Notes under the pieces: model-generated
The model's database searches: none
Seen by the model: only the letters and a program-made list of their open reading frames with translations
What the model was told of the DNA's origin: nothing
In this document: piece after piece, positions 6,869 through 14,204 of the stretch
How the letters are laid out: each line of letters opens with the position of its first letter
How positions within the stretch are numbered: the stretch's first letter is position 1
From: Planctomycetia bacterium
GTDB taxonomy: Bacteria; Planctomycetota; Planctomycetia; Gemmatales; Gemmataceae
Direction of reading: 5' to 3'
Assembly (NCBI GenBank): GCA_025356615.1
Contig: JANXSH010001148.1
Coordinates: 1-14,583, forward strand
DNA: 14,583 nucleotides
Position numbers and translations under genes: made by a program

Positions 6869-7441
6869 ATGACACGCATCCTCGTCAACCTCACTGCTTT
6901 CAACCTCGTCGCACTCTTCGCCGCTTTCGGCGTGGGATGGATGTCGTTCCTCGCCGGCAGCCGGGCCAACCCCGACGACTCGAAGTTCCTCCTGCACATC
7001 TACCTCGGCCTGATGGCCGTCACGACGACGCTGGGACTACACTGTCTCGTGTTCATCTACTTCCTCGGCACGGGCCGGTGGGTCAAAGAGGTGTCGCTCG
7101 CCTACGGGCTGACCGACTACCACCGGCTGCCGACCCACACGCGCGAGCTCAAGCGCCGCGCCTTCCCCGTCGCGCTGCTCTCGATGGTCGTGACCATCGT
7201 CGCGGCGGCGGCCGGCGGCGGTAGAGCCACGCTGGATTGGCCCTGGTGGATTCACGGCGGGCTGACCGTCGTGGCGCTCGGCGTCAATATCTGGGCCTTC
7301 TTCCCCGAGTACCGCTGCGTGAAGGAGAACGGCGGGGTCATCGCCGAGGTGATGCGCGAGGTCGAACGCATCCGGGCCGAGCGCGGCCTGAACTCCAACG
7401 AGGAGGCGCTACGCGAACAACAGGGGCAAGTATCCGGTTGA
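6869..7441 (+). CDS. Uncharacterised four-TM membrane protein
   Basis: The 190-aa protein has four hydrophobic segments, about 8-30, 42-67, 98-117 and 125-146, and a charged cytoplasmic-looking C-terminal helix (about 150-187, EVMREVERIRAERG). Between TM2 and TM3 sits GTGRWVKEVSLAYGL, a striking loop that reads like a conserved motif; I recall similar proteins in planctomycetes without a named function. ATG at 6869 was chosen since AAGG lies 10 bases upstream and the hydrophobic start follows directly; the frame is open to 6680 but the extra part is Pro and Arg rich and not protein-like. It precedes the HEAT-like gene by 63 bases on the same strand, so co-transcription is possible. Confidence 0.75.
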   Translation: MTRILVNLTAFNLVALFAAFGVGWMSFLAGSRANPDDSKFLLHIYLGLMAVTTTLGLHCLVFIYFLGTGRWVKEVSLAYGLTDYHRLPTHTRELKRRAFPVALLSMVVTIVAAAAGGGRATLDWPWWIHGGLTVVALGVNIWAFFPEYRCVKENGGVIAEVMREVERIRAERGLNSNEEALREQQGQVSG

Positions 7442-7504
7442 ACCGGCGGGGCGGACGAGGTACACTTGAATCAGGGTTGGGCGAATCGTCGAAAGGGGCT
7501 TCCT

Positions 7505-8455
7505 ATGTTCCATCTCGTGTTGGTCGGCGCACTGGTGGCGATGGCGGACGACGCGCCCAAAGTCAGCCCGGTCGCGCCGAGTCTGCCGGCCCTGACGAAG
7601 GAAGAAGAGACGCGCATCGAGACGGTCGTCGATCGGCTCATCCTGGCCGACACCGGTCGGCTGCGCGGCGACGACGCCCGCAAGGCGATCAAGGATTTCG
7701 ACAAACTCGGCCCGGAGTCGATCCCGGCGCTCATCCGCGGACTCACGCGCTCGGCGAAGCTCGAGCATAGCTGTCCGGTGGTCCTCATCTCCAAGAAACT
7801 CATCCGCCTCCTCGACGCTTCCACCGACCCGGTCTTGCTCGAGTACGCGCGGGACGAGATCGGCGCGGGGATCAAGGGGTCCGCCCACGCCCGGATCTTG
7901 CAAGACCTCCGTTTCCGCGTCTCCCTGCGCAAGAACGCGGTCGCCCGGATGAAGCCGATCACTCCGGTAACGAAACCCGCAGCGGATCTCTCGACGCAGG
8001 AGTTGGCCAAGGCGGTGTCCACGACGCGCGGCATTTCGTTGCGTGGGATCTTGAAGGAGCTGGCGAAGCGCGACGGCAAGGAGGCTCTCGACGGGCTGAC
8101 GACGGCTGCGGGCAGCAGCAACAGCAACACGCGCTTCGTCGGGCGCGAGATGCTCGACATCCACCTGGGGCGAATGCCCGCGTCGAGCCTCTCCGAGGTG
8201 CTGAAAGACAACCGCGTCGAGGCCCGTCTCGGAGCCGTCCGCGTGGCGGGGACGCAGGACAAGATGGTCCCCGCCCTGATCGAGCGCATCACCGACGAGA
8301 GTGCCGCCGTCCGCGCCGAGGCCCGCGCCTCGCTGAAGAAGCTGACCAAGACGGAGGACTTCGGCCCCGAGGCGGATGCGACCTCGGCCCAGCGGCGCGA
8401 GGCGAAGGAGAAGTGGCAAAAGTGGTGGGACGGGCGATCCGAGAAGCAGAGGTGA
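7505..8455 (+). CDS. Exported HEAT-repeat-like protein
   Basis: The 316-aa product starts MFHLVLVGALVAMADDAP, a short signal peptide or lipid-free export signal with likely cleavage near residue 14. Helical pairs typical of HEAT/armadillo repeats follow: ARKAIKDFDKLGPESIPALI (split: ARKAIKDFDKLG at 58-69, PESIPALIRGL at 70-80), a middle helical part at 175-245, and MVPALIERITDESAAVRAEA (254-273), ending in a charged WQKWWDGRSEKQR tail. HEAT repeats form curved protein-binding surfaces; no catalytic motif was seen. ATG at 7505 was chosen because AAAGGGG lies seven bases upstream; the ORF is open earlier. It probably acts in the periplasm or at the membrane. Partner unknown. Confidence 0.75.
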   Translation: MFHLVLVGALVAMADDAPKVSPVAPSLPALTKEEETRIETVVDRLILADTGRLRGDDARKAIKDFDKLGPESIPALIRGLTRSAKLEHSCPVVLISKKLIRLLDASTDPVLLEYARDEIGAGIKGSAHARILQDLRFRVSLRKNAVARMKPITPVTKPAADLSTQELAKAVSTTRGISLRGILKELAKRDGKEALDGLTTAAGSSNSNTRFVGREMLDIHLGRMPASSLSEVLKDNRVEARLGAVRVAGTQDKMVPALIERITDESAAVRAEARASLKKLTKTEDFGPEADATSAQRREAKEKWQKWWDGRSEKQR

Positions 8456-8621
8456 TACGATCGGTGCAACTACTTCGGATCCCCCCTTGACATCGAGGAC
8501 GACGAAATCGACCTAAAACTTCCTCCCTTCGAGCTTGGCGCGGCGGGAGGAAATCGGATATCGTAAATAAAGACCCTTTCGCAAAGGACTGCACTCACCA
8601 CTCCCCTGGACGAGAGCCGTC

Positions 8622-9476
8622 ATGCCGCGAACGTCCGACCCCGCGACGATCACCTCCCGCCTCGACGCCAGCCGGATGAAAACGGTCGGCGTCCGCAGCT
8701 TCCTCCAAGAACTGCTCGGCGCGGTCGAAACGACCCTCATCCCCCTCAAGCTGCGCGTCGCCACTGGGGCGGGTCTCGCGCTCGGCGGCCTGGCGGCGCT
8801 GGGGCACCTGCCGGGCGTGACGTTCGCCCTGTCGCCGCCCGGCTGGGGCTGGCTCCTCGTCGCGGCGGGGATCGTCGTCTTCGCGTGGATGACGGGCGTC
8901 CTCACCCAGGTCACGTTCGCCGAGCTGTCGCGCATGCGGCCGGGCCGGTGGGACGACTTGCACGACGGCAACTTTTGGCTGGTCATCCGCCTGAGTCTGT
9001 TGGTCGGAATCTACCTCGGGGCGCTGGTCGGCCTGCTCGCGCTATCGCGGGCCACCTCGGACTGGATCATCGCGAACTCGGCCCTCGACTACGGCGCGGA
9101 ATGCCTGAGCGGCCTCCGGGCCGTCACGGTCCTCGTACTCGTCGTCGGCGTCGTGATGGTGCCCCTGTTGTTGCCGCTTGCACCGCTCCTCATCGTGGAG
9201 CAATGTTCGCTCCCCTCGGGCCTGCTCCAGTGGGCACGCCTGTTTCGAGAGCACCGCAACAGGCTCGTGTTGGCCGAGTCCGTGACGCTCCTCATCGCCG
9301 CCTCGCTCGCCCTGCCCGCCGTCCTCGTCGGCGCGATCGTGGCGTGGGTGTATCCCGAAGGGACGGGCGGCTGGATGCCCCGCGTCCTCGCCGGCCCCGT
9401 CTGCGCGGTGCCATTGGCGTACATCGCCGTGGCGAACGTGTTCATCTACCTGAAACTGCGCTACGAGCGCGGATGA
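8622..9476 (+). CDS. Uncharacterised six-TM membrane protein
   Basis: The 284-aa protein has a 44-residue polar N-terminus with an amphipathic part (FLQELLGAVETTLIPLKL) and six hydrophobic segments at about 45-66, 76-98, 118-140, 166-192, 217-241 and 256-277. Polar loops include SRMRPGRWDDLHDGNFW (103-119) and WARLFREHRNR (204-214). No transporter or enzyme signature was recognised. The layout somewhat recalls planctomycete membrane proteins with no assigned function. ATG at 8622 has only weak purine-rich sequence (GAGAG) before it. The 166-base gap upstream shows no second gene; a TTGACA at 8487-8492 lacks a matching -10. The stop is only four bases from the end of the convergent WD40 gene. 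Confidence 0.75.
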   Translation: MPRTSDPATITSRLDASRMKTVGVRSFLQELLGAVETTLIPLKLRVATGAGLALGGLAALGHLPGVTFALSPPGWGWLLVAAGIVVFAWMTGVLTQVTFAELSRMRPGRWDDLHDGNFWLVIRLSLLVGIYLGALVGLLALSRATSDWIIANSALDYGAECLSGLRAVTVLVLVVGVVMVPLLLPLAPLLIVEQCSLPSGLLQWARLFREHRNRLVLAESVTLLIAASLALPAVLVGAIVAWVYPEGTGGWMPRVLAGPVCAVPLAYIAVANVFIYLKLRYERG

Positions 9477-9480
9477 GCCG

Positions 9481-12400
9481 TCATTCCCCCTCGGGCACGC
9501 GCGTCATGCGCGGCGGGGCGGACAACGCCGCGCGGGTCTCGGCGAGCAGCGCGCCGAGCGCGATACGGTCGCGCCAGTCCTTCTCAGGATGGCTCCCGCG
9601 CGCCGTCTCGGCCCGAACGAGAGCCGCCTTCGCCTCGGCGTCGTGGCCGAGTCGCTTCGCCGTGAGCGCCTGGAAGAGCGGGACGAAGGTCTCTTCCCCG
9701 CTCTCGGGTGCCTTGGCGGCAACGGCGAGGGTGCGCGCGGCGTCTTCGAAGCGACCCATACGGTACTGAGCCGCGCCGAGTCGGCCCGACGCATAGGGCC
9801 GTCGTGTGGCACGATGAGTCGCCAGGGCGGCCATGTGCATGCCACGGGTCGAGGCTGGGGGCATTGGCACACACAAGGCCAAGCGAAGCGCGACCCATTG
9901 GAATTGACGACATTCCGCCTCACGCAGGCGGTATCGAGAAGCAGGCGGGACACCGCTGGCGATTTCGGCGAGGACAAGGCGGATCGAATCGTAGCCTCGT
10001 AGTTGGTCTAGCAAGTCGGAAGAATACTCGTACATGGGCAATGTAACCGCCAGGCGGTATCCCCGGATGGCCCGCGCCCAGTCCCCCGCCTCGGCTGCCG
10101 CGTTGCTCCGATGGCTAACGTTGTAGTTGATCGGCCGGAGGTGGACGCGCGGATCGAGGAGCAGCGCCCAGGCGAGCCGGGCGGCGGACTCCTGCGGTTT
10201 GCCCAACCGCGCGAGGACATGGGCGTGGTGGATGTGTAGTCCGGCGTCTTGGTGTTGGATCGGGTCGCGCAGGAGGTATCGGAGGTGATGGTCCGCCGCG
10301 TGGTCGTCGCCGTCCATCATCGCATCCTCGAGCCGGCGCAGGTGCCAGGCGATATCCGGCTCCGCCCACCGCGTCATCGGGGCGCGATCCTCTGCCGCCT
10401 GGTCGCGATGGACGAGGACGGTCTTGCCATCTCGCTTACCGAATTGGTAGCCTGCCGGAGGCGTCGGAGCCTTACGATTTGGCCACACGAAGGAAATCTC
10501 AGGAAGCGAGCCGCCTTTCTCGACGACCCAGGCGCGGGTTCGGGGAGTTGCTTCATCGGACTGTGCGACCAAAGTCTTCCCGTCGCTCGCGAAGGCGATG
10601 CCTCGAATTGCTTCGCGGAACGGCCTCGCGCAAAACACTCTCTTTCCCGTTCTGGCATCCCACGCCATCACCTCCGACCTCCCGGCGACCCCGGCGATGA
10701 GCGAGCCATCCTTGTTCGTGAGCAAGGATGCTCCAAGAACACCAACTGGCCCATAGAGAACCTTCGCGTCATGCCCGGATCTCTCTTCCAGACGCGGGAC
10801 GTTGGACAGGCCACCAGCCGAATAGAGATGCCCCTGTGCGTCGAAGGCGAACGTGTCCATTCCCTCCATAGGCAGCGTCAGGAGGATTTCCCCCGATTTG
10901 CCCTCGCGGACGCGCAGTTTCCCGTCGCCCCAGGTGAGTAGGCGAGAGCAATCGGGGGAATAGGTGAAGCCCCTGGGTCGGTTTCCGAATCGTTCGATCG
11001 ATGGAAGTGGGCTTCCGTTCCGGCTATTGCAGACCTTCACTTCGTAGTTCGTACTGTACAAGAGCTTCGTCCCGTCGGGGCTGAACGCGATCGCCGGGAA
11101 CTGATCCTCCGCATGATCCTGGATGGCATATCGTGTCGCTCCGGTCCTCGTATCCAATACCCGAATCTCTCCCACCCAGTACGATTCTCTGACTTCACAC
11201 GCCAGCATCGTGCCGTCCGGGCTGTAGGTGAGCGATCTCGTAGAATTCGTCCCCGATAGGAAGCGGATGTGCTTCCCCGAGGCCGCATCCCAGACGCGAA
11301 TCCATCCCTTGCGTGTCGCGGAGGCGATCTGCTTCCCGTCAGGACTCCAGGCAATGGCATCGACATCATCGACGAGGTGCTGGAGGTAGTTGCGTATCGG
11401 AAGGCCCGTTGCCGCGTCGCGGATGCGGACGATTCCCAACGGCTCGCCGGTCGCCAGGAACTTCCCATCGGGGCTGGCTGCGACACATTTTATGATAGGG
11501 CCGCCCCACCTGTCGTCTCCGTAAAGGCGACGACCTGTTGCGATATCCCACCCAATCAGGCGACGAGAGTAGATATCACCAGTGCCCATGCTCCTTGACA
11601 TGGACAGGTAGACTACACGCGAACCACTCACGCTGACGATGTGATCCACTATCAAGACATTTTGGAAACCATAATATCGATTCACTGGGGGAGGGTTCAT
11701 CCGCACGTCCCACATCCGCACGGTCCGATCGCCGGCAGAGGAGACGAGCCGCGCCCCTTCCGGGCTGAACGACAGGGTGTATACCTCCCCCTCGTGTCCG
11801 CGAAACGTCTCGAGCAGTCGGCCCGTTCGCGTCTCCCAGAGCCGAACGGTGCCGTCCGCGTGGCCGGTCGCGACGGCCAGTTCATCGGGACAAAACGCGA
11901 CTCGGGTCAACCCCACCCCTTTCACCCGGAAACGCATCGACTCGCGGCCCGTGGTAGCGTCCCAGACCGATGCCGTGTCGTACTCGTCACCCGCCGAGAG
12001 AATTCGCCGCATGTCCGAGGAGAAGACGATTCCCGGTTTGGACCCATTGCTACCTTCGCGGGTCGTCACGGCTCGCCCCGTCCGCGCGTCCCACACTCGG
12101 ATCAACCGATGGCTCGTCGATACGAGGCGCGACCCATCCGGGCTGAAGGTCAACCCCTCGACCGTCTCTCGGAGTCCCTTCAGGTCGAGCAGCTTCTTCC
12201 CGGTCGTCGAATCCCAGACATACAGCGTCGCATCCTTCGCCCCGGAGGCGACCCGCGTGGCGTCGCGGCTCATCGCCAAGGCGGTGATCGCCTTGTCGTG
12301 CGCGACCCAGGATCGGCGGACCTCGTTCAGCCTCCCTGGGTGGATCCGAATCGTGCTCCCTTCGCAGGAGGCACGAATCTCCGCTTTTCCCGTAGGCGCG

Positions 12401-12777
12401 GGGTCGTCGATCCGCTCGAAGGTCCGCCCGTCGCGCAGGCTGCGGAAGCCTTTCGGGCTCCACGTCTCGAGATGGCCCTCCGGCGTGAACTCAGCATACG
12501 AGCCATCCCGCGTCAGGATCGCCTGGTTTCGCATCAGGAGCGCACACAAGTGGCGATGCTCCCAGCCGCGCAGATCCCAGCGGCACGCTCCCAACTCGCG
12601 CCAGGCGTCCGTGACGTTCCCCGACTGCCACGCCCTGTGGGCCGACCGGAGTTGCGCGCCGTAAAGTTCCCAGTCGGTGGCGCTCACGGTGGGCGTCTTC
12701 GCGGGCGGGGCGGCCACGCCAGAGCGGAGCGCGACGAAGGCGAACACCGCGACGAGACCGAGACGGATGAAAGACAT
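9481..12777 (-). CDS. Large exported WD40-repeat protein with C-terminal TPR-like region
   Basis: The 1098-aa protein begins with a signal peptide (MSFIRLGLVAVFAFVALRSG, likely cut after AA near 23). Residues 34-85 (WELYGAQLRSAHRAWQSGN, then RWDLRGWEHRHL) match the linker usually found behind planctomycete Ser/Thr kinase domains. WD40-like blades run from about 158 to 750, with ends such as YVWD (186-189), RVWD (227-230), SVWD (270-273), RLWE (312-315), RMWD (354-357) and RVWD (494-497), probably about twelve units or two propellers. From about 800 the chain is helical and TPR-like (GRFEDAARTLAVAAKAP near 1008-1024). No kinase domain is present, so it is probably a periplasmic or secreted scaffold (inference). 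ATG at 12777 has GGAG six bases upstream. The S41 gene is divergent. Confidence 0.85.
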   Translation of the reverse strand: MSFIRLGLVAVFAFVALRSGVAAPPAKTPTVSATDWELYGAQLRSAHRAWQSGNVTDAWRELGACRWDLRGWEHRHLCALLMRNQAILTRDGSYAEFTPEGHLETWSPKGFRSLRDGRTFERIDDPAPTGKAEIRASCEGSTIRIHPGRLNEVRRSWVAHDKAITALAMSRDATRVASGAKDATLYVWDSTTGKKLLDLKGLRETVEGLTFSPDGSRLVSTSHRLIRVWDARTGRAVTTREGSNGSKPGIVFSSDMRRILSAGDEYDTASVWDATTGRESMRFRVKGVGLTRVAFCPDELAVATGHADGTVRLWETRTGRLLETFRGHEGEVYTLSFSPEGARLVSSAGDRTVRMWDVRMNPPPVNRYYGFQNVLIVDHIVSVSGSRVVYLSMSRSMGTGDIYSRRLIGWDIATGRRLYGDDRWGGPIIKCVAASPDGKFLATGEPLGIVRIRDAATGLPIRNYLQHLVDDVDAIAWSPDGKQIASATRKGWIRVWDAASGKHIRFLSGTNSTRSLTYSPDGTMLACEVRESYWVGEIRVLDTRTGATRYAIQDHAEDQFPAIAFSPDGTKLLYSTNYEVKVCNSRNGSPLPSIERFGNRPRGFTYSPDCSRLLTWGDGKLRVREGKSGEILLTLPMEGMDTFAFDAQGHLYSAGGLSNVPRLEERSGHDAKVLYGPVGVLGASLLTNKDGSLIAGVAGRSEVMAWDARTGKRVFCARPFREAIRGIAFASDGKTLVAQSDEATPRTRAWVVEKGGSLPEISFVWPNRKAPTPPAGYQFGKRDGKTVLVHRDQAAEDRAPMTRWAEPDIAWHLRRLEDAMMDGDDHAADHHLRYLLRDPIQHQDAGLHIHHAHVLARLGKPQESAARLAWALLLDPRVHLRPINYNVSHRSNAAAEAGDWARAIRGYRLAVTLPMYEYSSDLLDQLRGYDSIRLVLAEIASGVPPASRYRLREAECRQFQWVALRLALCVPMPPASTRGMHMAALATHRATRRPYASGRLGAAQYRMGRFEDAARTLAVAAKAPESGEETFVPLFQALTAKRLGHDAEAKAALVRAETARGSHPEKDWRDRIALGALLAETRAALSAPPRMTRVPEGE

Positions 12778-12822
12778 GGCGACTCCGTGTAGGGGGTGGC
12801 GAGGAGGCATCGACAAGAACGT

Positions 12823-12849
12823 CTTGGGGGGATGAACTTGCGCCCCAAG
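12823..12849. repeat. Inverted repeat between the WD40 and S41 genes, possible operator
   Basis: CTTGGGG (12823-12829) pairs with CCCCAAG (12843-12849) across 13 bases. It ends four bases before the -35 box proposed for the S41 gene and lies within the leader or promoter region of the WD40 gene. The position suits a regulator site for both divergent genes, but there is no binding evidence. Confidence 0.4.
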
Positions 12850-12852
12850 GTG

Positions 12853-12881
12853 TTGACTCCGACCCTTTCACCCTCGACAAT
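12853..12881 (+). promoter_or_regulatory. Sigma70-like promoter for the S41 peptidase gene
   Basis: TTGACT (12853-12858), a 17-base spacer and GACAAT (12876-12881) fit a sigma70-type promoter; the -35 differs from consensus at one base and the -10 at two. A start near 12888 would give a leader of about 17 bases, with GGAGA at 12891-12895 as ribosome site before the ATG at 12906. Confidence 0.5.
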
Positions 12882-12905
12882 GCGCTTCACGGAGAACTAC
12901 CGCCG

Positions 12906-14171
12906 ATGAACGCGCACCCTCGTAAACTGCCCATTCCCCTGGTCCTCGTCCTGCTCGGGGGCTTCGCCGTCGGCGTCCTGGCCGAACGCGCCGGGTGGAT
13001 CCCCGGCCCGCCCACGCCGGGCGACCCCTCGTCGCGCGGTGACTACGCCGCGCTCTGGGAGGCCCGCGACAAGATCCAGAAGAACTTCGTCAACCGCGAC
13101 AAGACCCACGACGCCAACCTCGCCTCCGGGGCCATCAACGGCATGGTCAACGCCCTCGACGACCGCGGGCACACGGTCTACCTCTCCAAATCGGGCCGCG
13201 AGCGCATGCGCGAGGGGCTATCCGGCGAGATCGAGGGCATCGGGGCGCGCCTCGCGCTCGTCGCGCAGCGCGCGACCATCGTCCAGGTCATGCCCAAGTC
13301 CCCCGCCCGCACCGCCGGCATCCGCGCCGGAGATGTCCTCGTCGCCGTCGATGGCCAGACGACTCTCGGCCAGACGCTCCAGCAGGTCGTCAACCGCTTG
13401 CAGGGCAAGCCCGGCTCGACGGTCCAACTCCGGCTCTCGCGCGTCGGCACCAAGACCCCCCTCGAGATGAACGTCGCCCGCCAGAAGGTCGATGTCCCCG
13501 AGGTCAGGTGGCACGTCCTGCCGGGGGAGCCGCGCGTCGCCCACCTCGCGTTCCAGCGATTCTCGGCGACGAGCAGCAAGCAGATGCACGCGGTCCTCGG
13601 CGAGATCGCCAAGAAGGACATCGCGGGACTCGTCTTCGACCTGCGCGGCAACGGCGGCGGCCTCAAGGAGCAGGCCATCGCCATCGCCGCCGAGTTCCTC
13701 CCGCCCGACACCGTCGTCCTCGTCCAGGAGGACGCCACCGGCAAGAGCGAGGAGGTCCGCACCGGCGGCGACGGCCTGTGGCGCGACAAGCCGATGGTCG
13801 TCCTCGTCGATGGCGGCAGCGCCTCTTCCGCCGAGATCCTCGCCGGGGCGCTGCAAGACCACGAGCGAGCCCGCATCGTCGGCACGCGGACCTACGGCAC
13901 GGGCACGGTGTTGCGCGAGTTCGGCCTGAAGGACGGCTCGGCCCTACTCCTCGCCGTGTCGCTGTGGCGCACGCCCAACGGCCGGCAGATTTGGAACCAG
14001 GGCATCCAGCCCGACAAGGATTGCCTCGTCGCGCTCCCCGCCGGGGCGCTGCCACTCATCCCCGACGACGAGCGCTCGCTGAGCGCAGAGGAGTTCGCAC
14101 GAACCACGGACAAGCAGCTGGTCGAGGCGCTGGCGCGATTGCGCGAGAAGCTGAGGGCGAAGAAGCCGTGA
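12906..14171 (+). CDS. S41 family (CtpA/Prc-like) C-terminal processing peptidase, catalytic Lys replaced
   Basis: The 421-aa protein has an N-terminal signal anchor (about 8-25), a helical segment with NLASGAINGMVNALDD (71-86), a PDZ domain of about 110-190 (IVQVMPKSPARTAGIRAGDVL at 125-145, given in parts: IVQVMPKSPA, GIRAGDVLVAVDG), and the S41 core: LVFDLRGNGGGL (242-253), VDGGSASSAEILAGALQD (301-318) and RIVGTRTYGTGTVLREF. S41 peptidases use a Ser-Lys dyad, with Lys in an FGKGTVQ motif 25 residues after the Ser. Here the Ser aligns with Ser307, but the Lys position is Thr332 (codon ACG at 13899-13901) and the following Gln is Leu336. It acts outside the membrane. Proteolysis is therefore doubtful. 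I recall GTGTVL-type S41 relatives, so this may be a subfamily trait. ATG at 12906 has GGAGA upstream. A TPR gene follows. Confidence 0.9.
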   Translation: MNAHPRKLPIPLVLVLLGGFAVGVLAERAGWIPGPPTPGDPSSRGDYAALWEARDKIQKNFVNRDKTHDANLASGAINGMVNALDDRGHTVYLSKSGRERMREGLSGEIEGIGARLALVAQRATIVQVMPKSPARTAGIRAGDVLVAVDGQTTLGQTLQQVVNRLQGKPGSTVQLRLSRVGTKTPLEMNVARQKVDVPEVRWHVLPGEPRVAHLAFQRFSATSSKQMHAVLGEIAKKDIAGLVFDLRGNGGGLKEQAIAIAAEFLPPDTVVLVQEDATGKSEEVRTGGDGLWRDKPMVVLVDGGSASSAEILAGALQDHERARIVGTRTYGTGTVLREFGLKDGSALLLAVSLWRTPNGRQIWNQGIQPDKDCLVALPAGALPLIPDDERSLSAEEFARTTDKQLVEALARLREKLRAKKP

Positions 14172-14204
14172 GTGTGGACGATCACCTTACGAAGGAGACG
14201 GGAC

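Noticed and set aside
7409..8469. Two long minus-strand frames opposite the HEAT-like gene
   Set aside because: Rich in Arg, Ser and Ala with no motif; the plus strand has a signal peptide, ribosome site and helical repeats.
8487..8520. TTGACA at 8487-8492 upstream of the six-TM gene as a promoter
   Set aside because: No acceptable -10 lies 16-18 bases downstream (GACCTA or ACCTAA there); the next candidate, TAAAAC, is 21 bases away.
8575..8587. Short hairpin CCTTT-CGC-AAAGG as a terminator
   Set aside because: Only five base pairs and no T tract; likely chance.
11641..12792. Plus-strand 383-codon frame inside the WD40 gene
   Set aside because: Pro, Arg and His rich shadow of the WD40 repeats; no ribosome site or domain.
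13178..13885. Minus-strand frames opposite the S41 gene
   Set aside because: Shadow composition; the plus frame carries PDZ and S41 core motifs throughout.
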